Shown here: in pieces, positions 16,065 to 25,609 of the stretch
How positions within the stretch are numbered: position 1 is the first letter of the stretch
How the letters are laid out: each line of letters begins with the position of its first letter
Origin: Methylomonas sp.
Lineage (GTDB): Bacteria > Pseudomonadota > Gammaproteobacteria > Methylococcales > Methylomonadaceae
DNA: 51,898 bases
Assembly (NCBI GenBank): GCA_026989395.1
Contig: JALSJK010000135.1
Location: 1-51,898, forward strand
Direction of reading: 5' to 3'
Program-made: the position numbers and the translations under genes
The notes under the pieces: model-generated
What the model was told of the DNA's origin: nothing
The model's database searches: none
What the model saw: only the letters and a program-made list of their open reading frames with translations

Positions 16065-16882
16065 AAATCCTGGGTTTTAAAGTCTTCAAGCCAACGTTGA
16101 ATTTTTTGGGTGATCGCGCCGGGTCGATAGCTTTTTTCCACAAGCTGACTGACGGGCCAGAGATTAATAACTGAATTCGTCAAAAATAATTCATCGGCTT
16201 CAAGGCACTGCTGCTTGCTCAGGTCAGTTTCAGTCAAATTAATACCCAAGTCTTGCGCTGCCAGAAAAACAAGCTGTCGAATAATTCCTTTTATCCCGCA
16301 CATATTCAGCTTTGGGGTATATAGATGATTTTTTTTTACAATAAACAGGTTGCTCATCGTACCTTCCATGACATTATTATTAATATCCAGCATTAATCCC
16401 TCCTGATAATCAGCCGAGTGCCATTCAGCACGCGCTAAAACCTGGTCAAGACGATTAAGATGTTTTATTCCTGCCAAACGTGGATTTAATCCCAGTCTGT
16501 TTGCGCAAAATCGTAATTTTATGCCTTCAGTTTTAAAAACGTCAGGAAAATCAGGAAATGGATATAATAAGACAACCCTGGTTGGGTTGATTTTAGTCGG
16601 TTGTTGATACCCTCTGCCACCTGATCCACGAGTTACGATAATTTTTAAAACTGCATGACGTTGATGGTGAGTAAGAGTTTTTATTTCTTCTCTCAGTAAA
16701 TCGAATGATTTAAAAGGAATCTCCAGTGTTTCACAGCCTTGTGCTAAACGCTCCAAATGTAACTTTAAGAATACACAGTGGCCATTAATCACCTCAATGG
16801 TTTCAAAAAGACCATCCCCATAATGAAAGCCTCGGTCAGATAGTTCCAGTTGGGAAGTCTTTTTGCCATTGATCAGTATCAT
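16049..16882 (-). CDS. pabC: Aminodeoxychorismate lyase
   Basis: A protein of 277 residues, PLP fold type IV, that releases pyruvate from 4-amino-4-deoxychorismate to give 4-aminobenzoate for folate synthesis. Y/H-G-D-G-L-F-E-T (GDGLFETIEV, residues about 22-31) is the fold signature, GIKHLNRLDQVLARAEW contains the PLP lysine, and EGTMSNLFIVKKN and CGIKGIIRQLV cover the phosphate-binding loop. In this window its product feeds the DHPS FolP at 1580. It lies between fabF and mltG as in E. coli. Confidence 0.94.
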   Translation of the reverse strand: MILINGKKTSQLELSDRGFHYGDGLFETIEVINGHCVFLKLHLERLAQGCETLEIPFKSFDLLREEIKTLTHHQRHAVLKIIVTRGSGGRGYQQPTKINPTRVVLLYPFPDFPDVFKTEGIKLRFCANRLGLNPRLAGIKHLNRLDQVLARAEWHSADYQEGLMLDINNNVMEGTMSNLFIVKKNHLYTPKLNMCGIKGIIRQLVFLAAQDLGINLTETDLSKQQCLEADELFLTNSVINLWPVSQLVEKSYRPGAITQKIQRWLEDFKTQDLCQIS

Positions 16883-16904
16883 AAACTATCAATGGCACTG
16901 TTTT

Positions 16905-18149
16905 TTATGAAAACTTTTTGAAAACCAATGTTCCATTGGTACCACCAAAACCAAATGAATTGGATATAGCAATATCAATTTTCATTTCCCTTGCTGTATT
17001 AGGCACATAATCCAGATCGCATGCAGGATCAGGGTTTTCCAGGTTAATCGTTGGCGGGGCAATTTGTTTTTCAATTGCTAATGCCGAAAAAACCGCTTCA
17101 ATTCCGCCAGCAGCACCGAGCATGTGGCCAATCATGGATTTTGTCGAGCTAATTGCTACTTTATAGGCATGATCCCCTAATGCAGCTTTCATTCCTTGTG
17201 TTTCACAAATATCTCCTGCAGGCGTTGATGTGCCATGAGCGTTAATATAATCTACATCAGCCGGGTTTAATTGAGCATCCCGTAGCGCATTTTTCATGCA
17301 TCGTGCAGCTCCCTCTCCTCCTTCAGAGGGTGAAGTCATGTGATAAGCATCAGCGCTCATCCCATAACCAACAATTTCAGCATAAACCTTTGCACCACGC
17401 GCTTTTGCGTGTTCTAATTCTTCGAGAACGACTACGCCTGCTCCATCACTCAAAACAAAGCCGTCGCGGTCATTATCCCAAGGACGACTTGCTGCTTCGG
17501 GATCATCATTACGGCGTGACAAGGCTTTAGCAGAAATAAAGCCGCCCATTGCTGTCGGTGAGGTGGTGCAACGTTCAGCTCCACCAGCAACCATGACATC
17601 CGCATCACCATATTTGATTAGTCTGGCCGCATCGCCAATATTATGTGTGCCAGTTGTACAGGCTGTCACAATGGCGAAATTGGGTCCTTTTAATCCGTAT
17701 TTGATTGATAGATTTCCGGAAATCATATTAATGATATTCCCAGGAACAAAAAACGGGGAGATTCGTCTTGGGCCACTCTTTTCGTAAGTGGCATAACATT
17801 CTTCAATGCCGGTAACACCGCCTATTCCGGCACCAATAGCAACCCCTATACGTTCTGCATTTTGCTCAGTAATTTCAAGACCTGAATCATCAATTGCCTG
17901 ACAACCCGCAGCAATCCCATAATGAATAAAGCCGTCCATGCGTTTCGCATCTTTGACAGGAATGTATTGGCTAATATCCAGATTTCTGATAACCCCGCCA
18001 AATCTTGTTGCAAAAGGGGAAATATCAAAAGAATCGATATTGCTTATACCACTTTTCCCATTAATAATGCCATCCCAGGTTTCAGAAACGGTATTAGCTA
18101 AAGGCGTAATAGCGCCTAATCCAGTTATTACAACTCGACGTGTGCTCAA
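16905..18149 (-). CDS. fabF: 3-oxoacyl-[ACP] synthase II
   Basis: From TTG 18149 the protein has 414 residues, matching E. coli FabF (413), and begins [16 protein letters not shown]. The catalytic triad is visible: [11 protein letters not shown] contains the nucleophilic Cys, [11 protein letters not shown] and [16 protein letters not shown] the two histidines, and [10 protein letters not shown] is the C-terminal glycine loop. The frame stays open to an ATG at 18200, but that codon lies inside the hairpin between acpP and fabF and would add 17 unconserved residues; AAGG stands just upstream of TTG 18149. FabF elongates acyl-ACP with malonyl-ACP and controls unsaturated fatty-acid length. Confidence 0.95.
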   Translation of the reverse strand: MSTRRVVITGLGAITPLANTVSETWDGIINGKSGISNIDSFDISPFATRFGGVIRNLDISQYIPVKDAKRMDGFIHYGIAAGCQAIDDSGLEITEQNAERIGVAIGAGIGGVTGIEECYATYEKSGPRRISPFFVPGNIINMISGNLSIKYGLKGPNFAIVTACTTGTHNIGDAARLIKYGDADVMVAGGAERCTTSPTAMGGFISAKALSRRNDDPEAASRPWDNDRDGFVLSDGAGVVVLEELEHAKARGAKVYAEIVGYGMSADAYHMTSPSEGGEGAARCMKNALRDAQLNPADVDYINAHGTSTPAGDICETQGMKAALGDHAYKVAISSTKSMIGHMLGAAGGIEAVFSALAIEKQIAPPTINLENPDPACDLDYVPNTAREMKIDIAISNSFGFGGTNGTLVFKKFS

Positions 18150-18179
18150 TTTGGGGTACCTTGTATTTGGATCGTGACA

Positions 18180-18206
18180 TAGTGGATGAATAATATCCAT
18201 CCACTA
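18180..18206 (-). other. Intercistronic hairpin between acpP and fabF
   Basis: On the minus strand TAGTGGATG (18206 to 18198) and CATCCACTA (18188 to 18180) form a perfect 9-bp stem with a 9-base loop, 12 bases after the acpP stop. There is no following T-run, so it is better read as an mRNA-stabilising or attenuating hairpin that lets acpP be expressed above fabF than as a full terminator. Confidence 0.6.
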
Positions 18207-18218
18207 AGGATAAGAAGC

Positions 18219-18449
18219 TTACGCGTTATTTTTTACGTAATCGATTGCTTGTTGTACAGTGGTAATTTTTTCTGCTTCATCATCTGGAATTTCACATTCG
18301 AATTCTTCTTCTAGCGCCATTACCAATTCAACAGTATCAAGGGAATCAGCACCCAGATCATCAACGAAAGAGGCTTCATTTGCAATATCCTCTTTTACAC
18401 CCAGTTGCTCAGCAACAATTTTTTTTACACGTTCTTCAACGTCACTCAT
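18219..18449 (-). CDS. acpP: Acyl carrier protein
   Basis: A protein of 76 residues, strongly acidic. [18 protein letters not shown] contains the serine (about residue 37) that receives 4'-phosphopantetheine. Length and sequence match gammaproteobacterial AcpP. A GAGGA ribosome-binding sequence stands before ATG 18449. It has its own likely promoter at 18562-18591 besides read-through from fabG, and a hairpin downstream, as expected for a very abundant protein. Confidence 0.98.
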   Translation of the reverse strand: MSDVEERVKKIVAEQLGVKEDIANEASFVDDLGADSLDTVELVMALEEEFECEIPDDEAEKITTVQQAIDYVKNNA

Positions 18450-18561
18450 AATTTTTTTTCCTCAATTAATGCTTGCTTAGAAGTTATTCAAAATACAAAC
18501 AAGAATTCATAATAATAGTTTATTTGTAAATAACCAATCGGAAATTCCAAACGGTTGGCGA

Positions 18562-18591
18562 ATTATACTTGAAATTAATTAAAAACCACAA
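18562..18591 (-). promoter_or_regulatory. Putative acpP promoter
   Basis: On the minus strand TTGTGG (18591 to 18586) and TATAAT (18567 to 18562) are 18 bases apart in the 169-base gap between fabG and acpP. The -10 box is perfect; the -35 is moderate. The position agrees with the separate acpP promoter known in E. coli. Confidence 0.6.
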
Positions 18592-18618
18592 GTATTCAAT
18601 CACAGATAATGATAAGCC

Positions 18619-19347
18619 TTAAGCCATATACATCCCGCCATTAACATGCAAGGTTTCGCCGGTGATATAAGCCGCTCCCTCGGAAGCCAAAAAAGAAACA
18701 GCATGTGCAATTTCATCAGTATTTCCAAGACGAGCCAGAGGTATTGCGCTGAGAAGGGATTGCTTGTTCTGTTCAGGCAAATCACGAGTCATATCAGTAT
18801 CTATAAAGCCAGGCGCTACAGTATTGACTGTGATATTACGGGAACCCACTTCTTTAGCCATGGATTTTGCAAAACCAACCATTCCAGCCTTGGCGGCTGC
18901 ATAATTGGCTTGCCCGGCATTTCCTGTAGAGCCAACAACAGACGAAATATTGATAATACGACCAGTTTTGGCTTTCATCATGCCGCGCAGAACGGCTTTG
19001 CTCATTCTAAAAACAGAACTCAGATTGGTATTGATGATTTCATCCCATTCATCATCTTTCATCCGCATCAACAGGTTATCCCTAGTGATTCCAGCGTTAT
19101 TGACCAACACAATCGGGGCTTTAAACTTTTCACCGATATCCTTAATCACCTGATTAATTGATTCAGGAACTGCAACATTAAGTTTCATTCCAATTCCATT
19201 CTTACCCAAATAACTGGAAATTGAATCGGCACCTGATTCTGAGGTAGCAGTGCCTATAACAAAAAAACCGTCATTTGCTAATCTTTCGGTGATTGCTCTG
19301 CCAATACCACGGCTTGCACCGGTAACTAAAGCAACTTGTTTATCCAT
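18619..19347 (-). CDS. fabG: 3-oxoacyl-[ACP] reductase
   Basis: A protein of 242 residues, a classical short-chain dehydrogenase. VTGASRGIGRAI is the NADP-binding loop, VLVNNAGITRDNLLMRM the N-N-A-G motif, IINISSVVGSTGNAGQANYAAAKAG contains catalytic Ser and Tyr-x-x-x-Lys, and the end EGAAYITGETLHVNGGMYM is characteristic of FabG. It reduces 3-ketoacyl-ACP in each elongation round. It overlaps fabD by 8 bases. Confidence 0.97.
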   Translation of the reverse strand: MDKQVALVTGASRGIGRAITERLANDGFFVIGTATSESGADSISSYLGKNGIGMKLNVAVPESINQVIKDIGEKFKAPIVLVNNAGITRDNLLMRMKDDEWDEIINTNLSSVFRMSKAVLRGMMKAKTGRIINISSVVGSTGNAGQANYAAAKAGMVGFAKSMAKEVGSRNITVNTVAPGFIDTDMTRDLPEQNKQSLLSAIPLARLGNTDEIAHAVSFLASEGAAYITGETLHVNGGMYMA

Positions 19348-20290
19348 TGATGTGCTCCAAAACGTTTTCTAAAGTCTCTGAATTAAAAATTGAGAAATGA
19401 TCGGCATTCTTCGCAATACGCTTGTTTAAACCCATCAGAACTTTACCAGGCCCGCATTCTACAAATTGGTTAACTCCTTGTTCATGCATAAATTTAATCG
19501 TATCTACCCATCGTACGGGTTTATAAAGTTGTTCTGCCAAAGCATTACGAATGACATCAGGAGCATTATGGGAGGCCACATCAACATTATGTATCAAGGT
19601 AACATCCGGTGATTCAATTTCTATCTCATGTAATCGTTGTTCCAGCTTTTCTGCTGCAGGCTTCATTAATGAACAATGGGATGGAACACTAACGGGTAAT
19701 TTCACAGCACGTTTGGCCCCAGCTTCTTTTGCGGCAATCAATGCTCTTTCAACGGCATCAGAATCTCCTGCGATAACAACCTGTCCGGGTGAATTAAAAT
19801 TTACTGCCGAAACAACTTGTCCGTGTCCCGATGCGTTGCAAATTTCAATTACTTTCGGATCATCCAGTCCTAAAATTGCAGCCATTGCTCCGCCTGTTTC
19901 TAAAACTGCTTCCTGCATGTATTGGCCTCTATCAGCAACCAACTTGACTGCATCCTCAAATTTCATTGCATTAGAGCAAACCAAAGCTGTATACTCGCCC
20001 AAGCTATGACCTGCCATCCAGGCGGGTTTTATAGAAGAATTTTCACGCCAGAGTTGCCAAATAGCAAAACCAGAGGTAAGCATTACCGGTTGCGTATTTT
20101 GAGTTTGATTTAGCTGATCAGCCGGTCCTTCTGATGCAAGGTTCCATAGGTTTTTGCCAAGAACATCGGAAGCTCGTTCAAATGTCTGTTTTATAATTGG
20201 ATATGCTTCCGATAAATCGTTCAGCATGGCAACTGATTGTGATCCTTGACCAGGGAAAACAAAGGCCAAGTTATAATTTTTGTCACTCAT
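19340..20290 (-). CDS. fabD: Malonyl-CoA-ACP transacylase
   Basis: A protein of 316 residues. FVFPGQGSQSVAML is the N-terminal signature, AGHSLGEYTALV the nucleophile elbow with catalytic Ser, SVPSHCSLMKPAAEKL contains the catalytic His, and ECGPGKVLMGLNKRI the C-terminal motif. It loads malonyl groups on ACP. It lies 33 bases downstream of fabH and overlaps fabG by 8 bases. Confidence 0.97.
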   Translation of the reverse strand: MSDKNYNLAFVFPGQGSQSVAMLNDLSEAYPIIKQTFERASDVLGKNLWNLASEGPADQLNQTQNTQPVMLTSGFAIWQLWRENSSIKPAWMAGHSLGEYTALVCSNAMKFEDAVKLVADRGQYMQEAVLETGGAMAAILGLDDPKVIEICNASGHGQVVSAVNFNSPGQVVIAGDSDAVERALIAAKEAGAKRAVKLPVSVPSHCSLMKPAAEKLEQRLHEIEIESPDVTLIHNVDVASHNAPDVIRNALAEQLYKPVRWVDTIKFMHEQGVNQFVECGPGKVLMGLNKRIAKNADHFSIFNSETLENVLEHING

Positions 20291-20323
20291 ATTAAGGTTT
20301 AAGGTTTTCTTGATTGTTCAAAA

Positions 20324-21286
20324 CTAAAGTCTTATTAATGCCGAACCCCAGGTAAAACCGGCGCCAAAAGCTTCAAGTAGTACTAACTGATTTTTTTGAA
20401 TGCGGCCATCGCGAATGCCTTCATTAAATGCAAGTAACACGGAAGCAGAAGAGGTGTTTCCTTGTTCCTGTAGTGTCAGAATCACTTGATCCAGGGACAT
20501 TTTTAATTTTTTGGCCGTTGCAGCAATAATACGCGTATTAGCTTGATGAGGAACCAGCCAGTCAATATCAGATTTATCCAAGTTATTTGCTGCCAGTGTC
20601 TCATCAACGATGTTTCCAAGCGTATTAACAGCCACCTTAAAAACTTCATTGCCACGCATTTGGATAAATCCTTTCGGATCAGGATTCCCCAATGCCTGGG
20701 GGTTAGGCAAATTTAGTAATTCTTCAAAACGACCATCAGAATGAATATGTGTTGACAGAATACCTGGCTGTTCTGATTGTTCAAGTAAAACCGCGCCAGC
20801 GCCGTCTCCAAATAAAATACAGGTTCCACGATCTTGCCAGTCCACAAAACGGGAGCAAATTTCGCTACCAATAACCAACACCTTTTTTGCTGCACCAGAT
20901 TTAATATACTGATCAGCAATACTGAGCGCAAAAATTGAACCCGAGCATGCTGCCTGCACATCAAATGCCACACAATCTTTAACACCCAGGCGATGCTGAA
21001 TCAGACATCCGGTGCTGGGGTAAATTCGATCAGCGGCTCCCGTTGCGACAATAATTAAATCGATTTCTCGGGGTTCGATTTGTGCCGCTTCTATTGCTTG
21101 ACGGGCAGCGATTTCTCCCATACTGGATGCGGTTTCATGTTCAGCAGCAATTCGTCGACTTTTAATTCCAGTTCGTTCAAAAATCCAACTGTCAGAAGTA
21201 TCTACTGTTTGAGAAATTTCATCATTGGTGCGGATCTGTTCAGGTAAATAGCCACCGGTTCCAATTACTTTTGAAAAAAAACTCAC
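20324..21286 (-). CDS. fabH: 3-oxoacyl-[ACP] synthase III
   Basis: A protein of 320 residues that starts fatty-acid synthesis by condensing acetyl-CoA with malonyl-ACP. The Cys-His-Asn triad is visible: [25 protein letters not shown] and [25 protein letters not shown] near the N-terminus is the conserved CoA-binding/R-T-G-I segment. It overlaps plsX by 4 bases (ATGA). Confidence 0.97.
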   Translation of the reverse strand: MSFFSKVIGTGGYLPEQIRTNDEISQTVDTSDSWIFERTGIKSRRIAAEHETASSMGEIAARQAIEAAQIEPREIDLIIVATGAADRIYPSTGCLIQHRLGVKDCVAFDVQAACSGSIFALSIADQYIKSGAAKKVLVIGSEICSRFVDWQDRGTCILFGDGAGAVLLEQSEQPGILSTHIHSDGRFEELLNLPNPQALGNPDPKGFIQMRGNEVFKVAVNTLGNIVDETLAANNLDKSDIDWLVPHQANTRIIAATAKKLKMSLDQVILTLQEQGNTSSASVLLAFNEGIRDGRIQKNQLVLLEAFGAGFTWGSALIRL

Positions 21287-22308
21287 TTGATTTTCCTAGC
21301 AGCCAGAATTGAAGCAACTTTATCACTGATTTTCTGAGTTACATTTTTTTCTGCTTCAACAACAGCCAATTGCAGGGCTGTTTCAAATGCTAAGGAATCA
21401 GCGCCACCATGACTTTTAATGACAAGTCCTCGCAAACCGACAAAACTAGCGCCATTATAAAGCCGAGGATCAATCCTATTTTTAAATGCCTTAAGTACCG
21501 GGAATGAAAAAAACGCAGCCAATCTGGTAAAAATATTTTTACCAAATTCCTCTTTCATCAGTTGACTGATCATCGTTGCAGTACCTTCAATTGTTTTAAG
21601 CGCGACATTGCCGACAAAGCCATCGGTCACAATTAGATCAACATCATTCCCCGCGCAAAGTGAATTTCCCTCAACATAGCCGATATAATTCAAATCAGAA
21701 TTTTCCATTAACTTTGAAGCAGCCTTGACTTGTTCATTGCCTTTAGTCTCTTCTTCGCCAATATTGAGCAAACCTACTTCAGGATTATCAATGTTATCGA
21801 CCGCTTTTACAACCTCAGCCCCCATAATTCCAAACTGAAATAATTGTTCGGCTGAAGAATCGACATTACCGCCAAGGTCTAAAACGTGCGTATGACCATG
21901 GATTGAAGGAATAGTGGAAATTATAGCCGGGCGATCAATCCCTGGAATCATTTTCAAAACAAACCGCGCCGTTGCCATCAAAGCTCCGGTATTTCCAGCA
22001 CTAACACAAGCTGCAGCTTTGTCATCACGGACTAAATTAATGGCGACACGCATCGATGAATCTTTCTTGTTTTTGAGTGCTTTCGAAGGTGATTCATGCA
22101 TTTCGACACATTGTGAGGCATGTTGGATACTTAACCTTCCTGAAAAATCATCAGTCTTGTCAGCAAGGGAACTTTTTAGTACCTGCTCATCCCCTACTAA
22201 AATTAAAGAAAGATTTGCATTTTTTTTCAGGCAATTAAGTGATGCGGGAATAGTCACTTCAGGACCAAAGTCACCCCCCATTGCATCTACAGCAATAATT
22301 AAACGCAC
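21283..22308 (-). CDS. plsX: Phosphate acyltransferase PlsX
   Basis: A protein of 341 residues converting acyl-ACP to acyl-phosphate for phospholipid synthesis. [20 protein letters not shown] is the N-terminal signature; [33 protein letters not shown] and [17 protein letters not shown] are conserved blocks. It opens the fab series, 197 bases downstream of rpmF, a gap that contains a likely promoter (22399-22428). Confidence 0.96.
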   Translation of the reverse strand: MRLIIAVDAMGGDFGPEVTIPASLNCLKKNANLSLILVGDEQVLKSSLADKTDDFSGRLSIQHASQCVEMHESPSKALKNKKDSSMRVAINLVRDDKAAACVSAGNTGALMATARFVLKMIPGIDRPAIISTIPSIHGHTHVLDLGGNVDSSAEQLFQFGIMGAEVVKAVDNIDNPEVGLLNIGEEETKGNEQVKAASKLMENSDLNYIGYVEGNSLCAGNDVDLIVTDGFVGNVALKTIEGTATMISQLMKEEFGKNIFTRLAAFFSFPVLKAFKNRIDPRLYNGASFVGLRGLVIKSHGGADSLAFETALQLAVVEAEKNVTQKISDKVASILAARKIK

Positions 22309-22398
22309 CGTTAGGATCTACTCAGAAAAATATAGATTTATAGCCAGAGAGTTCTGCCTGGAAAATCTTGCTAGGTTCAAGAATTTAAGAAAAAACGC

Positions 22399-22428
22399 AG
22401 TATAAAATAGCATTCTTTGCAAAGTTAA
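22399..22428 (-). promoter_or_regulatory. Putative promoter of the plsX-fab genes
   Basis: On the minus strand TTAACT (22428 to 22423) and TATACT (22404 to 22399) are 18 bases apart in the rpmF-plsX gap, about 90 bases before the plsX ATG. It is a moderate sigma-70 match in an AT-rich stretch, so it is uncertain. Confidence 0.4.
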
Positions 22429-22505
22429 CTGAATAAACTTTCATTAACCTTTTGATTATTGACTGCGTTTCTTGTAGCAAGCTCTAAACGACAAATGACA
22501 GCAAA

Positions 22506-22685
22506 TTAATCTTCTTTGCTAGGAATTATCTGTCTGCCTTTATACATGCCATCGGGGGTAACATGATGACGCAAATGTGTTTCGCCTGTTAAAGGATCTT
22601 GTGAAAGTGTTTGACTTGTTAAAGAATCATGCGAGCGACGTTGTCCTCGTCTTGAGCGAGTCACCTTACTTTTTTGTACAGCCAT
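22506..22685 (-). CDS. rpmF: 50S ribosomal protein L32
   Basis: A short gene of 59 codons read directly from the minus strand: it begins [20 protein letters not shown] and ends [11 protein letters not shown]. The M-A-V-Q-x-x-x-x-x-x-S-R-R-x-x-R-R-S-H-D start and L-x-H-H-V-x-x-D-G-x-Y-x-G-R end are diagnostic of bacterial L32. It lies 3 bases downstream of yceD and upstream of plsX, the usual yceD-rpmF-plsX order. No zinc-binding cysteines are present, so it is the C-minus form. Confidence 0.97.
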   Translation of the reverse strand: MAVQKSKVTRSRRGQRRSHDSLTSQTLSQDPLTGETHLRHHVTPDGMYKGRQIIPSKED

Positions 22686-22688
22686 GAA

Positions 22689-23213
22689 TTAATCTCCAGA
22701 TTTTTTTAAAGTTTCTAAAATTGCAAATGGGTTGTCAGATTGCTTCGTTTCAATATCTATACTTACATCTTTATCGCCATACTGAGCAATATCCAGACAA
22801 TTATGTCCATGTTTAGGATATTCCGGGATTGCCAACAATAGCTCTTCCTCAATAATGGCAGATAGGGCAATTTTTTCTTGATTTTTAACCAGCAATGGCT
22901 CATAGCCAGAAGGTAAGCGATTTACCTCATCCAGAGATTGCACCAAACCCAACATAAATGTGGTTTGACAATCCCATGACATCACTTTTAAGCAATTTTG
23001 GCATTCAAGATTTAAATTTGCGCTTATTTTTCCAACAATAGAGGCAAGTTTTTTTTCTTTGTAAAACGACAATTCAATGATCACCTTACCATTTTGATTT
23101 GCTAGAATATCTTCCAAGCGTTCAAATTGATTCAATTCAATTTCACCCCCCAGCTCTCTTGCTCTTTCAGCATAAAGTAGCGGATCAATGAATCTAGGTA
23201 ATCGATCTAACAT
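22689..23213 (-). CDS. yceD: YceD family (DUF177) 23S rRNA accumulation protein
   Basis: A protein of 174 residues, the YceD length. The central LECQNCLKVMSWDCQTTFMLGLV contains the conserved C-x-x-C...D/H region of DUF177 proteins, and EEELLLAIPEYPKHGHNC matches the E-D-E-L-L-L-x-L-P-x-x-P-x-H-x-x-C motif. The C-terminus NPFAILETLKK is the N-P-F-x-x-L-x-x-L block. YceD is needed for normal 23S rRNA levels in E. coli. It heads the yceD-rpmF-plsX-fab string and is divergent from maf. Confidence 0.93.
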   Translation of the reverse strand: MLDRLPRFIDPLLYAERARELGGEIELNQFERLEDILANQNGKVIIELSFYKEKKLASIVGKISANLNLECQNCLKVMSWDCQTTFMLGLVQSLDEVNRLPSGYEPLLVKNQEKIALSAIIEEELLLAIPEYPKHGHNCLDIAQYGDKDVSIDIETKQSDNPFAILETLKKSGD

Positions 23214-23266
23214 AACTGTCTAATAGTATATGGATTTATTAGCCAGGTCAATTTAAAAAACTATAA

Positions 23267-23860
23267 ATGAACAAAGATAAAAGAATAATTTTGGCATCCA
23301 GTTCGCAGTACCGTCAACAATTGTTAAATAAAATCAATATAAAATTTACTGCTGCTGCCCCAGAAATTGATGAGACAGCAAAAAACCATGAATCGCCGCA
23401 ACAACAGGCATTACGTTTGGCACAAGAAAAAGCATTGGCACTGCAACAACAATTTAATCAACATTTGATTATTGGCTCTGACCAAGTTGCCTACTGTAAT
23501 GGACAGCAGCTGAACAAACCTGGAAATCGGGTACACTCGATCCAGCAATTAGAAATGATTGCTGGAAATACCGTAAAATTTTATACCGCTATTTGTGTTT
23601 TTGACTCACAAACTTGGAAGATCAAAAAGGATATAGATTGTAGTACAGTGACGTTTAGAGATTTATCATTGGCAGAAATAGAAAATTATGTGGATTTAGA
23701 CAAGCCATACCATTGCGCTGGCTCGTTCAAATCAGAAGGGTTAGGCATTGCTTTAATTAAAAAAATTGATGGCGATGACCCCAACTCACTGATTGGGTTG
23801 CCAATAATCAAACTAATTGATTTGCTTGCGGAATTTGGAGTAAAGGTTTTAAATACCTGA
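23267..23860 (+). CDS. Maf/YceF-type nucleotide pyrophosphatase
   Basis: A protein of 197 residues. ILASSSQYRQQLLNKI is the Maf N-terminal S-x-S-P/Q-x-R motif, PEIDETAKNHESP the E-x-D-E loop, LIIGSDQVAYCNGQ the catalytic G-S-D-Q segment, and YHCAGSFKSEGLGIALI the Y-x-x-A-G-x-F-x-x-E-G-x-G block. The YceF subgroup hydrolyses m7GTP, and the divergent position next to yceD-rpmF matches E. coli yceF. Substrate preference is inferred from subgroup and context. Confidence 0.92.
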   Translation: MNKDKRIILASSSQYRQQLLNKINIKFTAAAPEIDETAKNHESPQQQALRLAQEKALALQQQFNQHLIIGSDQVAYCNGQQLNKPGNRVHSIQQLEMIAGNTVKFYTAICVFDSQTWKIKKDIDCSTVTFRDLSLAEIENYVDLDKPYHCAGSFKSEGLGIALIKKIDGDDPNSLIGLPIIKLIDLLAEFGVKVLNT

Positions 23861-23984
23861 ATTGGTTTAGCACGGAATTTGAAAAAATCTTAGTTCCACC
23901 CTCAGGTTAAGCGGGCATTTTTTTCAATCCATGATGAATCAAGAACTTGCCACCTGTGCCGTAGTGAAGTCACGGATTCAGGTA
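23854..23984. repeat. Short inverted repeat framing the maf-HDOD convergent gap
   Basis: TACCTGAAT (23854-23862) and ATTCAGGTA (23976-23984) are perfect 9-base inverted arms 113 bases apart, overlapping the maf stop and ending shortly before the HDOD stop. The inner halves share only patchy complementarity. It could be a decayed MITE or chance; nothing else identifiable lies in this 141-base gap. Confidence 0.25.
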
Positions 23985-24001
23985 GTTATTAATGCAATTT
24001 T

Positions 24002-24847
24002 TTAAGTAAAATTTTGATTTGGAACCAGCATAGAAAATACCAAAGATAATTCTTTCTCGGCTTTTAGCAATACATCTTCAATATCCTCTTCACTAATAGA
24101 AAGTATCGATAACACCTGATTAGATATTTTTTCCACGATTTCAGAAATTTTCTCAAAAGGTGTAACCAAATCACACAAAAATGCTGCCAAATTTAAAATA
24201 CTGGCATCATATTTGTATTGACCTGCTTTTTCAGGTTCCATGTAATTCATGACACTTTCAGACAAAGAGTCTGGAAGCCCCCAATGTCTTAGTAATTCAG
24301 CACCTACATCAATGTGGCTGAATCCAATCATTTGATTTTCCAAGGCAACGATTTGCTGCCGGTCATAATTTGATTTTTCCAGAATTTTTTTCGATTCATC
24401 AGGAAACTGCGAATAGATAATCAAAGAACCAATATCATGTAACAAACCAGCTATAAACAATCGTTCAGCGTGAAGAACAGCGCACTTTTCGGCTAAAATT
24501 TTTGCTATGACTGCACAATTAACACTACGAAACCAAAAGCTGGTCATATCCGCCAAATCATCAGGAATACTATCGAAATTGTCAACAACAGATGTGGCCA
24601 AAATCAAGTTCTGCAAATCATCAATACCAACAACAGTTATTGCGCGACTGATTGTATCAATTCGAGATGGAAAACCGTAATAAGGGCTATTAACGATTTT
24701 TAATAGCCTCACGCTAAGTGCTGGGTCTTTACTAATTACATGGCCAAAATCTTCGACGGAATAGCGTGGATCATTCAGCATTTTACTCAGCTGAAAAAAA
24801 GTATCTGGAAGAGAAAAAAGCTCTATGGTTTGCTGATTCATATTCAA
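24002..24847 (-). CDS. HDOD domain protein
   Basis: A protein of 281 residues that is nearly all HDOD domain. ISKDPALSVRLLKIVNSPYYGFPSRIDTISRAI is the domain's N-terminal signature and LFIAGLLHDIGSLIIYSQFP carries the HD pair. No GGDEF, EAL or receiver domain is attached. Such proteins are regulatory scaffolds, often in signalling of motility or stress. It overlaps the upstream lytic transglycosylase gene by 4 bases (ATGA), so the two are translationally coupled. The partner is unknown. Confidence 0.88.
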   Translation of the reverse strand: MNMNQQTIELFSLPDTFFQLSKMLNDPRYSVEDFGHVISKDPALSVRLLKIVNSPYYGFPSRIDTISRAITVVGIDDLQNLILATSVVDNFDSIPDDLADMTSFWFRSVNCAVIAKILAEKCAVLHAERLFIAGLLHDIGSLIIYSQFPDESKKILEKSNYDRQQIVALENQMIGFSHIDVGAELLRHWGLPDSLSESVMNYMEPEKAGQYKYDASILNLAAFLCDLVTPFEKISEIVEKISNQVLSILSISEEDIEDVLLKAEKELSLVFSMLVPNQNFT

Positions 24848-25449
24848 CTGGTTTGCTGATAAAAGCGTAGAACTTTTTTTACATAATTACGAGTTTCCCG
24901 ATAAGGAGGAATAGAATTTCGGTATTTAATGACCGCGTTCTCTCCAGCATTATAAGCGGCTACTGCTAATTTCAGATTGGAATTAAACATTTTCAATAAA
25001 TCCTTTAAATAACGCGTCCCACCAGTAATATTTTGTTTCGGATTGCGGCGATTTTTTACACCGTAACGTTTTGCAGTGGCAGGCATGAGCTGCATCAAGC
25101 CAACTGCACCGACTCTGGAAACCGCATTAGGATTGTAAGCAGACTCTGCTCGAATAATAGCATGTAATAATTTCGGGTCGATTTTATGCTTTGATGCAAT
25201 TTTTTTAATCAGCAGGTCAAATTTTTTTTTGTTTTTATTAAAAGCCCGGTAGGGTTTTCTTACCTTTTTAGATGTTATTTTTCTGCTTTTAATCACCCGC
25301 TTATATCCAGAATGCTTAGGACTATCTGAAAAAAACACACGGCCGTCATGGGTGACGTATTTGTATACATCAGCACTCGCCAACCCGCTGAAAAACATAC
25401 CGGATACAAAAAATATTTTGCTTAGAAGTAATTTAGGCATCATGGACAA
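24844..25449 (-). CDS. DUF4124-lytic transglycosylase (SLT) protein
   Basis: A protein of 201 residues with an N-terminal signal peptide (KLLLSKIFFVSGMFFSGLASA), then a DUF4124-type segment (DVYKYVTHDGRVFFSDSPKH), a basic linker rich in Lys/Arg, and an SLT domain from about residue 80. HAIIRAESAYNPNAVSRVGAVGLMQLMPATAKRYG contains the catalytic glutamate, and KLAVAAYNAGENAV is the second conserved block. It should cleave peptidoglycan in the periplasm. It is coupled to an HDOD gene. The 160 bases upstream (25450-25609) show no clear element. Confidence 0.9.
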   Translation of the reverse strand: MSMMPKLLLSKIFFVSGMFFSGLASADVYKYVTHDGRVFFSDSPKHSGYKRVIKSRKITSKKVRKPYRAFNKNKKKFDLLIKKIASKHKIDPKLLHAIIRAESAYNPNAVSRVGAVGLMQLMPATAKRYGVKNRRNPKQNITGGTRYLKDLLKMFNSNLKLAVAAYNAGENAVIKYRNSIPPYRETRNYVKKVLRFYQQTS

Positions 25450-25609
25450 TCAAAGTCTACTAATAACTTTAACTAAGGCTAGTACAAAAAAAAGTAATTA
25501 TCGATGCACTAGAAGATTAAATGCCTATTAAAAGACTAATGTCACAATCTTGAAACAAATAGTGTGATTATGGGCAGATGTTTGTATGTTTTTCAGACAA
25601 AATAATTTG

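Noticed and set aside
18646-19161. A 171-codon frame opposite fabG
   Set aside because: It is a shadow of the conserved FabG coding sequence and lacks a plausible ribosome-binding site.
19551-20009. A 152-codon frame opposite fabD
   Set aside because: It is antisense to FabD motifs including the catalytic GHSLGEY region; composition follows from the other strand.
21914-22405. A 163-codon frame opposite plsX and its upstream gap
   Set aside because: Most of it is antisense to conserved PlsX; no family resemblance.
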